From contig CAMXZR010000046.1 in NCBI GenBank assembly GCA_947253595.1, positions 1 through 12,406 of the forward strand: 12,406 nucleotides of DNA, written 5' to 3'. The translations under genes and the position numbers were made by a program. This document shows positions 6,816 through 12,406 of this stretch, one piece after another (the first letter of the stretch is position 1; every line of letters begins with the position of its first letter). The DNA comes from an uncultured Olsenella sp. (GTDB lineage Bacteria > Actinomycetota > Coriobacteriia > Coriobacteriales > Atopobiaceae). The notes beneath the pieces are model-generated. The model was given only the letters and a program-made list of their open reading frames with translations, made no database searches and was not told where the DNA came from.

Positions 6816-8207
6816 ATGATCCATGCGGAGTGCCAGATCGCCTACGGCCTGCCCGGATACTCCCTTCGTGTGCTCAGGGCGCTCGAGGATGCCGGGCACG
6901 AGGCCTGGGTGGTCGGGGGCTGGGTGCGCGACGCCCTGCGCGGGGCGGCCCCCCACGACGTGGACCTCACCACCTCCGCGCGCTGGCAGGAGGTCGAGAG
7001 CTGCCTCGTCGCCGCAGGCGTCGAAGTGCATCGGACGGGCATTGCCCACGGAACCGTGACGGCTGTCTGCGGGGGACGTCCCATAGAGATAACCACCTAC
7101 CGCGTCGAAGGCGGTTACAGCGACCACCGTCACCCCGACGAGGTGCGTTTCGTGACCGACGTCCGCGAGGACCTCGCCCGCCGGGACTTCACCATCAACG
7201 CGATGGCCTACCATCCCGAGCACGGCCTGCTCGACCCCTTCGGCGGCCGGGCCGACCTCGCGAGGCACGTGGTGCGTGCGGTGGGCGAGCCCGGCGAGCG
7301 CTTCGAGGAGGACGCGCTCAGGGTCCTGCGCGCGGTTCGCTTCGCCTGCCGCCTGGGTTTCGAGGTGGAGGGCCGAACGCAGGCGGCGCTCGTCGCGCAC
7401 GCGCCAGAGCTCGCAGGCATCGCGAGAGAACGCGTCGGCCAGGAGCTCGGGGGCATCGTGGAGAGTGGTCGGGCGGGCTGGGCGCTCATGCGCCAGACGG
7501 AGGTCCTCTGCCAGGCGGTCCCCGAGCTCCTGGCCATGGATGGCTTTGACCAGCACAGCCCCTACCACGCCTTCGACGTGCTCGAGCACACGGCGCACGT
7601 CTGCCGGGGGGTGGAGGAGTTCACGGGAGGGGCGGCGTCCGAGCCCCTCAGGTGGGCCGCGCTCCTGCACGACGTGGCAAAGCCTCTCTGCTACTCCGAG
7701 GACGATGGGGGTCGCGGGCACTTCTTCGGCCATCCCAAGCTGGGGGCGCAGATGGCGGAGGAGATCATGCGCCGCCTTGCCCTGCCGAAGGAGCTTGTCT
7801 CTGCCACGCGCGCCCTGGTGCGCCTGCACGACCACAACGTGCGCCCCACGAGCCGCTCCATCAGGAGGACCCTGCTCAAGCTGGAGCGCGCCTGCCCCGG
7901 ACACGCCCGCTCCCTCGCCTTCGACCTCCTCGACCTCAAGCGGGCGGATGCCGTCGCCAAGGTCCCGGACGTCGCCGGCTATGCGTCCGAGCTCGACCAG
8001 GTGGGCGCCGTCCTCCGGAGGGAGGTTGCCTCGGGGAGCGCCTACCGCCTGGGGGACCTTCCCGTGAGCGGCGCCGACGTCATAAGGGAGACGGGCATCG
8101 AGCCCGGCCCCGGCGTGGGCCTGATCCTGGCGGAGCTCCTATCCGCCGTGGTGAACGACGAGCTTCCCTGCGAGCGCGAGGTGCTGCTGAGGCAAATCAG
8201 GCTCTAG
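6816..8207 (+). CDS. cca: CCA tRNA nucleotidyltransferase with HD domain
   Basis: A 463-residue class II nucleotidyltransferase that builds or repairs the 3' CCA of tRNAs. The N-terminal catalytic head shows GGWVRDALRG (about 34-43) and the metal-binding pair Asp48/Asp50 (HDVDLTT). The nucleotide-recognition part has RRDFTINAMAY (122-132), DPFGG and the neck motif ERFEEDALRVLRAVRFA (161-177). A C-terminal HD phosphohydrolase-type domain follows, with HSPYHAFDVLEHT (about 247-259) and LLHDVAKP, His285-Asp286. This fusion is typical of actinobacterial and other Gram-positive Cca proteins; sequence cannot separate full CCA-adding from A-adding or poly(A) activity. GGGAGGG precedes the ATG by 6 bases. 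The tRNA genes just downstream already encode CCA, so the enzyme would serve mainly in repair for them. Confidence 0.93.
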   Translation: MIHAECQIAYGLPGYSLRVLRALEDAGHEAWVVGGWVRDALRGAAPHDVDLTTSARWQEVESCLVAAGVEVHRTGIAHGTVTAVCGGRPIEITTYRVEGGYSDHRHPDEVRFVTDVREDLARRDFTINAMAYHPEHGLLDPFGGRADLARHVVRAVGEPGERFEEDALRVLRAVRFACRLGFEVEGRTQAALVAHAPELAGIARERVGQELGGIVESGRAGWALMRQTEVLCQAVPELLAMDGFDQHSPYHAFDVLEHTAHVCRGVEEFTGGAASEPLRWAALLHDVAKPLCYSEDDGGRGHFFGHPKLGAQMAEEIMRRLALPKELVSATRALVRLHDHNVRPTSRSIRRTLLKLERACPGHARSLAFDLLDLKRADAVAKVPDVAGYASELDQVGAVLRREVASGSAYRLGDLPVSGADVIRETGIEPGPGVGLILAELLSAVVNDELPCEREVLLRQIRL

Positions 8208-8223
8208 GGGAGAGGGGCGCGCA

Positions 8224-8268
8224 CTGCGGGCTGTGCGGGCGACGCGTTCGACGCTGCGGGCTGTGCGG
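8224..8268 (+). repeat. Short direct repeat after cca
   Basis: The 15-mer CTGCGGGCTGTGCGG occurs at 8224-8238 and 8254-8268, a 30-base period. It lies in the 250-base spacer between cca and the first tRNA, which has no credible gene (a 79-codon open frame there runs into the tRNA and lacks a ribosome binding site). Confidence 0.7.
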
Positions 8269-8395
8269 ATGGCGTGCGCCGCGGATGGGGAGTGGTGGTG
8301 GCCTGCGCCCGCGTCGTGCGTGGTGGCTCTCGTGGCTCTCGGTTTTCGGGGTCCTCATGAAGGAATTGTGTCAAAAAAATCCCACCAGCTTCTTC

Positions 8396-8424
8396 TTGCG
8401 TGGCTTGATGCGTTCACGTATAGT
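8396..8424 (+). promoter_or_regulatory. Promoter of first tRNA-Gln/Glu cassette
   Basis: TTGCGT (8396-8401), 17-base spacer, TATAGT (8419-8424), 33 bases before the tRNA. A run of seven A (8373-8379) lies about 50-58 bases before the expected start and could act as an UP element, as is common at stable RNA promoters. Confidence 0.65.
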
Positions 8425-8457
8425 TCTTTCTCGCGTTACGCGCACATGGCAACCGAT

Positions 8458-8531
8458 TGGGACGTCGTCTAGCGGTAGGACAACGGATTCTGGTTCCGTC
8501 AGCGGGAGTTCGATTCTCTCCGTCCCAGCCA
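8458..8531 (+). tRNA. tRNA-Gln (anticodon CTG), copy 1
   Basis: Acceptor TGGGACG pairs with CGTCCCA. The D arm is GTC/GAC, the anticodon stem ACGGA/TCCGT with loop TTCTGGT (anticodon CTG at 8490-8492), and the T arm GGGAG-TTCGATT-CTCTC. Discriminator G and an encoded CCA end the gene. It reads CAG, the main glutamine codon of a G+C-rich genome. Confidence 0.95.
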
Positions 8532-8546
8532 AGTGCATCCACATAC

Positions 8547-8623
8547 GGCCCGTTCGTCTAGCGGTTCAGGACGCCGCCCTCTCAAGGCGGAGATCACCAG
8601 TTCGAATCTGGTACGGGCTACCA
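8547..8623 (+). tRNA. tRNA-Glu (anticodon CTC), copy 1
   Basis: Acceptor GGCCCGT pairs with ACGGGCT, including a G1-U72 pair that is also seen in other actinobacterial tRNA-Glu. The anticodon stem is CCGCC/GGCGG with loop CTCTCAA (anticodon CTC), and the T arm ACCAG-TTCGAAT-CTGGT. Discriminator A and encoded CCA. It lies 15 bases after tRNA-Gln and is surely co-transcribed with it. Confidence 0.95.
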
Positions 8624-8631
8624 ACTTCTCC

Positions 8632-8659
8632 GGAGCCGGCCTAGCGGCCGGCTCCTTTC
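8632..8659 (+). terminator. Terminator of tRNA cassette 1
   Basis: Perfect 10-bp stem GGAGCCGGCC/GGCCGGCTCC with loop TAGC, followed by TTTC. It starts 9 bases after the CCA of tRNA-Glu. The T-tract is short, but stem and position are convincing. Confidence 0.8.
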
Positions 8660-8663
8660 ATGT

Positions 8664-9220
8664 AGGGACATCGCCCGCGTCGGCCCTTCTTCCCGGAGGC
8701 GACTCTCCCCACCCTCCTATGGGGCGGGCTGTCTCTCTTCGACCCCTTCTCCGGAAGACGTTCTCTGCTCGTCGCCCCAGGAGAAAACCACGCCAAGGAT
8801 GGCGGTAGAAGCTGAGGCTGGGGGAGCGGCGGCCACGGAAAGAATCCAGGTATGGCGGGTGCCAGGACGCCTCGCCAGGGGTACGGCGAGGAGCTCGCCT
8901 CCGAGCGCATCGGGTGGATGAGCCCCATCGTGCGTCGTGACGACCAGGTCTCCGTGGCCCAGTCAGTGCAGGAAGTCATTCGGGCTAAGCATGTGCGCCA
9001 GAATAATGCGCATTGGATTTCTTTCAGCAGGGTACATCCTGGGCAAACGTCGCTCGTCTTCACAATTCGGAGCTTCCATGCGCAGTTTTTCGTCGGAACA
9101 AGGGGCCATCTTTCTGACTGCTGCCAGCCGGGGGGCGATGGGGAGCACATGATTTGGGTTGCTGGTTCAGCCGCACATGCGTCACCTATCCCTTTCGGCG
9201 GCGCCGATGGACCGGTGGAC
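8664..9220. other. Spacer between tRNA cassettes, no credible gene
   Basis: About 560 bases without a supported gene. The open frames here (for example 8852-9460 on + and 8641-9150 on -) either run through a tRNA or lack a ribosome binding site and show no family I recognise. Between about 8985 and 9170 the composition falls to roughly 50% G+C by eye, with runs such as TTTTT, unlike the neighbours; it may be a decayed or acquired segment. At 8870-8899 two mutually exclusive hairpins can form: CCTCGCC/GGCGAGG, or GGCGAG/CTCGCC. Confidence 0.5.
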
Positions 9221-9249
9221 TTGCCTTATCGCGTGAGTTCGCGTAGAGT
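9221..9249 (+). promoter_or_regulatory. Promoter of second tRNA-Gln/Glu cassette
   Basis: TTGCCT (9221-9226), 17-base spacer, TAGAGT (9244-9249), 24 bases before the tRNA. Spacer end and -10 resemble those of the first promoter (GTTCxCGTAxAGT in both), but the sequence has clearly diverged, and no A-run lies upstream. Confidence 0.6.
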
Positions 9250-9273
9250 CTCTCTTTGCACTGAGGCACCGAT

Positions 9274-9347
9274 TGGGACGTCGTCTAGCGGTAGGACAAC
9301 GGATTCTGGTTCCGTCAGCGGGAGTTCGATTCTCTCCGTCCCAGCCA
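9274..9347 (+). tRNA. tRNA-Gln (anticodon CTG), copy 2
   Basis: Base-for-base identical to the first copy, including the encoded CCA; anticodon at 9306-9308. It has its own promoter. Confidence 0.95.
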
Positions 9348-9362
9348 AGTGCATCCACATAC

Positions 9363-9439
9363 GGCCCGTTCGTCTAGCGGTTCAGGACGCCGCCCTCTCA
9401 AGGCGGAGATCACCAGTTCGAATCTGGTACGGGCTACCA
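9363..9439 (+). tRNA. tRNA-Glu (anticodon CTC), copy 2
   Basis: Base-for-base identical to the first tRNA-Glu copy, including encoded CCA, and followed by the same terminator. Confidence 0.95.
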
Positions 9440-9447
9440 ACTTCTCC

Positions 9448-9475
9448 GGAGCCGGCCTAGCGGCCGGCTCCTTTC
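9448..9475 (+). terminator. Terminator of tRNA cassette 2
   Basis: Same perfect 10-bp stem with TAGC loop and TTTC as in cassette 1, since it lies inside the identical repeat. Confidence 0.8.
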
Positions 9476-9557
9476 ATGTGCAAGTGTGCGAGGGAAGGGG
9501 CGCGCCATCCGGGCAAACGCAGACCTCCCTCGCTCAGGCGATGGACCCGCGGCCGAG

Positions 9558-9601
9558 CTGCCGCGCGGGCGGGCACATGCCGTCCCGCAGTCGAGCGGCA
9601 G
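9558..9601. other. Nested hairpin between tRNA cassette 2 and the GCS2-like gene
   Basis: CTGCCGC (9558-9564) pairs with GCGGCAG (9595-9601), and GCGGG (9565-9569) with CCCGC (9584-9588), leaving a small inner GGC/GCC pair. It lies just past the 3' end of the - strand gene, where a terminator would be, but has no T-tract. Nothing else is visible in this 140-base convergent gap. Confidence 0.35.
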
Positions 9602-9619
9602 CGCGGTCGGGCATGCGGG

Positions 9620-11065
9620 CTACTGCGCATCCGCCGCGTCGACAGCCGTCCCGGTCGCCCCGCTACCCGCGATTCCGAAGCCAGCCTCCGCCGCCCCAGC
9701 CTTCCCACCCGTGACGTGCGCCTTGTCCCAGGTGTCTACCAGCAGGTCGCGCGGGACGGTGCGGATTTCCCACAGCTGCGTCAGCTCGTCCAGGACGGCC
9801 CGGTCGGCCGCGTCCTCGAGCCCCCCGCGCGCCACGTCCACCAGCTGTTCCACGAAGTTGGGCAGGCTCCGCCCGTACACCCGGGCGTCCCAGCCCCTCT
9901 CCCTCAGGTCTTGCTCGAGATCGGCCACACCCTCCTCGTTCGCCTCGGCACAGAGGATCCCCGCCAGCTCGGAGGCCTTCTCGTCGCAGAACACGCTCCG
10001 CATCAGCGCTGCATAGGCGCAGGCGAGCCGGGGTGGCAGTGCGTCGGCGGAGCGCACCTCCAGCTGGCCGTCCCAGCGCACCAGAGGATGCGCCGCCGCG
10101 AGGAGGCTCGCCACCTCGGAGCGGTCCAGCTCGTGGTCGCTCATGACGTCTTCAACGAGCCGCTTGTCGCAGGAGGTCGTCTCGCCGGAGTCGTTGGTCA
10201 CGAGCACGGCCTGCACGCTCTCGAGCCACTCGCCGTAGGCCGCGAAGCCGAAGTCCGCCGCAAGGCAGCCTGGTATGGTCCCGCTGCGCTCGGGGTCGGC
10301 CTCCCTCCACAGCCGCGTGCGGATCATGCGTCCCGCCTCGTGGGGGTTGCCGCCGCGCAGGCCAAGGGCGTCGTCCGTCAGAAACGAGATGACGGGCGAG
10401 AGCGCGCTCGCCAGACGGAAGGCCTCGGCCGCCGCAGTCTCGCCCGCCTGCGAGAGGCGGATCGCCGTGGCGGCCGTGAGCCTCATGAGGTCGCGTCCCG
10501 TCCTCCCGCTGGTTCCCAGGTGGGCGCCCATGACGCCGTGGCGGGTGAGAGGAACCAGGGGCACCTCGGCTGCGGAGCGCGGGCGTGGGTTGACGCCCTG
10601 CGCCAGGAGCTCGTAGTCAGCTCCCATTCCCCTCGAGGCGAGGTGGAACTGGCGGTCGACGGCCTGCAGCGCCCCCTTGAGGCGAGACACGCGCGCGATT
10701 GGCCCCAGGCTCACCACCAGCTGCGCCGCGGGGCCGAGCCCCAGCTCGACGCCCACGCGGACGCCCGACGAGTCGACGGAGCCGCGCAGCCCCACGAGGC
10801 GGCCCTCTTCCACGACCCGACCCTCCGGATAGTACGCTCCAAGCGCCTCCAGCACGCGCTCCATGCCGCGCTCGCCCTGGTAGGGCACGGTGGCACCGCT
10901 CTGCCGGTCGATCACGAAGCGCTCGAGGCAGAGGGTGATGGCTCTCTCGCCCAGATGCGCCTGGGCGTCGCCGCGCAGCTGGGCGAGCATTCGCCGGCGG
11001 TTGGAGCCGAGCAGCGTCGCGCGGGCGAGCTCCTCGGCGGAGGGCAGCTTGTTTGTTTCTTGCAT
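9620..11065 (-). CDS. GCS2-family glutamate-cysteine ligase-like protein, divergent active site
   Basis: A 481-residue protein that resembles the GCS2 family (plant/alphaproteobacterial GshA, actinobacterial EgtA), ATP-dependent enzymes joining glutamate to cysteine. Matching parts: VELGLGPAAQLVVSLGP (about 106-122), the block TRHGVMGAHLGTSGRTGRDL (174-193), and R-x-x-LW-x-x-x-DPERSG (250-262). Several usual signature residues are changed by eye: the glutamates of the LEPGGQxELS motif are Gly and Val, the Tyr of RYxxM is His176, and the TVQVNLD helix reads TAIRLS. It may therefore use another substrate or be weakly active. The tail after 450 is Gly/Ala-rich. The start ATG at 11065 follows AAAGGGAGT by 8 bases; the longer upstream frame lacks support. 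Transcribed alone, divergent from the membrane-protein gene. Family likely, function uncertain. Confidence 0.78.
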   Translation of the reverse strand: MQETNKLPSAEELARATLLGSNRRRMLAQLRGDAQAHLGERAITLCLERFVIDRQSGATVPYQGERGMERVLEALGAYYPEGRVVEEGRLVGLRGSVDSSGVRVGVELGLGPAAQLVVSLGPIARVSRLKGALQAVDRQFHLASRGMGADYELLAQGVNPRPRSAAEVPLVPLTRHGVMGAHLGTSGRTGRDLMRLTAATAIRLSQAGETAAAEAFRLASALSPVISFLTDDALGLRGGNPHEAGRMIRTRLWREADPERSGTIPGCLAADFGFAAYGEWLESVQAVLVTNDSGETTSCDKRLVEDVMSDHELDRSEVASLLAAAHPLVRWDGQLEVRSADALPPRLACAYAALMRSVFCDEKASELAGILCAEANEEGVADLEQDLRERGWDARVYGRSLPNFVEQLVDVARGGLEDAADRAVLDELTQLWEIRTVPRDLLVDTWDKAHVTGGKAGAAEAGFGIAGSGATGTAVDAADAQ

Positions 11066-11168
11066 GGACGAGACTCCCTTTATTGGCAGGGCGGCAGCTA
11101 GATGCCGTGCTCCCATCCCCGTCTGGCTTGTTGAGTCCCGCTTAGTATGCCCGATTCCGTCGAGCGGG

Positions 11169-11174
11169 TATGAT
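11169..11174 (+). promoter_or_regulatory. Putative -10 box for the YbhN-like gene
   Basis: TATGAT lies 82 bases before the chosen start, within the 190-base gap between the divergent genes. No good -35 is visible. On the other strand TACTAA near 11142-11147 is a weak candidate for the GCS2-like gene. CCCGCT and AGCGGG flank this area as a 6-bp inverted repeat. Confidence 0.35.
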
Positions 11175-11255
11175 GAACGTGCCCACTTGGCAGGGAACGG
11201 CATGCGGACGTCACGTTCTGCTGCCCGCAACCACGGACCGCGCGGTCGGAGGGAC

Positions 11256-12406
11256 ATGGCACAGGACAGCAACAGCGAGCTCTCGAAGGCCAAGGTGTCC
11301 CTGAAGGTCGCCGGTCCCCACGTCGTGACTCCCGCGGCCACTCCCGGTGCGCCCGAGATGGGCGAGAACAACACGAAGGCCCGCAAGGGTGCCATCTTCC
11401 TCGCCGGAGTCATAGGCGTCTACGTCGTCTTCCTTGTGGTCACGGGTCAGATGGGAGAGTTCCTCTCCGCGCTCTCGAGGGTGGACACGGGCTGGGTCGC
11501 ATGGGCGTCCTTCGCCTTCGTCCTCTACTTCGCCTTCGGCGTCCTGGCCTACGCCATCGCCGTTTACTTGGACCACGACTCGCCCGTGGGCGTGCGCGAC
11601 CTCATGAGCGTCGAGGCCTCGGGCGTCTTCTTCGGCAACCTCACGCCCATGATGGCCGGTGCCGTCCCGTCGCAAATCTACCGTCTCACGCGCACGGGGC
11701 TCGATGTGGGGGAGGCCAGCGCCACCCAGTTCACGCGCTTCATCATGTTTCAGCTGGGCGTGGTCCTCTTCGCCGCCATCATGCTCTTTGCCAAGCTCTC
11801 GTACTTCTTTCAGACCTACGGCGACATTATCATCCTCAACCTGGTGGTCTTCGCGGTGCACTTCCTGGAGCTGGCCGGGCTCTTCGTGGTCTGCCTCTGT
11901 CCCAGGCTCGTGATTCGCGTGGGCAACCGCGCGATTCGCTTCGCCGACCGCCGGCACTGGCTCAAGGACCGCTCCCACTGGGATGAGATGGTCAACGTAC
12001 AGGTCATGGAGTTCTCCGACGCCTTCAAGCGCGCCGCCAGGGACGTGCCCTCCATGCTGCTCACCCTGGTGGTCACGATGGCGCAGCTCGCCTGCCTCTA
12101 CATGATTCCCTGGTTCGTGTTGCGCGCCTTCGGCATCGAGGCGGACTTCGTCGAGTGCCTTGCCGCGGGATCCATGGTGCAGATGGTCTCGTCTGCGGTT
12201 CCGCTGCCGGGCGGCACGGGCGGGGCAGAGGGTGGTTTCGTCATGTTCTATGGCCACATGTTTGGCACGTCGACCTCGGCGGGATTCCTCATCTGGCGCA
12301 TCGTCACCTTCTTCGGGCCAACGCTGCTCGCGGCACCGCTCCTGGGGCTGCGCTCCAAGGGTGGGCGCAGCATCTACCACCGCGCCCAGGCGCTCAGGGA
12401 CTGGGC
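11256..12406 (+). CDS. YbhN/LPG-synthase-TM family membrane protein, 3' end cut by window
   Basis: 383 residues are visible with no stop before the window end. A hydrophilic N-terminus (1-45) is followed by several membrane helices, about 46-64, 80-105, 160-180, 190-216, 264-290, 300-316 and 342-364. Family hallmarks of the UPF0104/lysylphosphatidylglycerol synthase membrane domain are present: NLTPMMAGAVPSQIYRL (128-144) and PLPGGTGGAEGGF (316-328). In MprF this domain flips aminoacylated lipids; stand-alone members are proposed lipid or glycolipid flippases or glycosyltransferase partners. The substrate cannot be told here. The start at 11256 has GGAGG 3 bases upstream, rather close; an in-frame ATG at 11202 with AGGGAA is a fair alternative adding 18 basic residues. 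Any aminoacyl-transferase domain would lie beyond the window. Confidence 0.88.
   Translation, partial: MAQDSNSELSKAKVSLKVAGPHVVTPAATPGAPEMGENNTKARKGAIFLAGVIGVYVVFLVVTGQMGEFLSALSRVDTGWVAWASFAFVLYFAFGVLAYAIAVYLDHDSPVGVRDLMSVEASGVFFGNLTPMMAGAVPSQIYRLTRTGLDVGEASATQFTRFIMFQLGVVLFAAIMLFAKLSYFFQTYGDIIILNLVVFAVHFLELAGLFVVCLCPRLVIRVGNRAIRFADRRHWLKDRSHWDEMVNVQVMEFSDAFKRAARDVPSMLLTLVVTMAQLACLYMIPWFVLRAFGIEADFVECLAAGSMVQMVSSAVPLPGGTGGAEGGFVMFYGHMFGTSTSAGFLIWRIVTFFGPTLLAAPLLGLRSKGGRSIYHRAQALRDW

Larger units (their letters stand above)
8452..8663 (+). repeat. tRNA cassette repeat, copy 1 (212 bp)
   Basis: Bases 8452-8663 are identical to 9268-9479, an offset of 816 bases. The repeat covers tRNA-Gln, tRNA-Glu and the terminator hairpin and stops sharply on both sides. 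Promoters lie outside the identical part. Confidence 0.97.
9268..9479 (+). repeat. tRNA cassette repeat, copy 2 (212 bp)
   Basis: Identical to bases 8452-8663 throughout, in direct orientation. Flanks on both sides differ immediately beyond the repeat. Confidence 0.97.

Noticed and set aside
8852..9460. 202-codon + strand open frame in the spacer between tRNA cassettes
   Set aside because: It runs through both tRNA genes of cassette 2, has no ribosome binding site and no recognisable family.
8458..9475. Genomic island flanked by tRNA-derived att sites
   Set aside because: Integration normally duplicates only the 3' end of one tRNA; here two whole tRNAs plus terminator are duplicated, and no integrase or other mobile gene lies in the 604-base spacer.
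8452..9479. CRISPR-like direct repeat
   Set aside because: Only two copies of a 212-bp unit that is fully explained by tRNA genes and terminators.
9476..11101. 541-codon + strand open frame opposite the GCS2-like gene
   Set aside because: Arg/Gly/Ala-rich product without motifs, while the - strand frame shows family blocks and a good ribosome binding site.
11211..12380. 389-codon - strand open frame opposite the YbhN-like gene
   Set aside because: Highly charged shadow rich in His, Glu, Asp and Arg; the + strand frame has membrane helices and hallmark motifs.

Overview
The window is about two thirds G+C and compact, with mostly Gram-positive-type housekeeping genes. The combination of proC-yggT-divIVA, a type A RNase P RNA, two tandem bleomycin-hydrolase-type aminopeptidases and codon use dominated by G/C third positions suggests a high-GC actinobacterium, probably a coriobacterium (Olsenella/Atopobium-like). 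That placement is inference from gene content, not from any search.

Left part (1-3412, all + strand): the 3' part of proC (pyrroline-5-carboxylate reductase), overlapping by 4 bases a YggT-family membrane protein, then a divIVA-type polar-growth/division scaffold gene with its own -10 box. A 12-bp hairpin separates divIVA from rnpB (RNase P RNA, P1 helix closed at both ends). Only about 40 bases later comes a YigZ/IMPACT gene, then a small VOC protein with all four glyoxalase I metal ligands.

Middle part (3413-6815): a convergent junction holding a perfect 20-bp inverted repeat, then two tandem paralogous C1B cysteine aminopeptidases on the - strand (upstream 450-aa copy, downstream 489-aa copy with a charged insertion and an altered C-terminus). 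A divergent regulatory region with repeated ATAACCG words separates them from a CCA-adding enzyme on the + strand.

Right part (6816-12406): cca, then two identical tRNA-Gln(CTG)-tRNA-Glu(CTC)-terminator cassettes in direct orientation. They are 212 bp, offset by 816 bp, each with its own diverged promoter, and are separated by about 600 bp without a convincing gene and with a locally lower G+C stretch. A GCS2-family glutamate-cysteine-ligase-like gene follows on the - strand, with several signature residues changed. Divergent from it is a YbhN/LPG-synthase-TM-type membrane protein that runs off the window end.

Functional themes are proline synthesis and division, RNA processing (RNase P, CCA addition, tRNAs), peptide turnover (PepC pair), and possibly thiol/methylglyoxal chemistry (GCS2-like ligase and glyoxalase-like protein). 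I did not find a phage, CRISPR array, transposase or obvious defence system. The most unusual items are the homogenised tRNA cassettes, the divergent GCS2 protein, the PepC paralogue pair and the long perfect inverted repeat.
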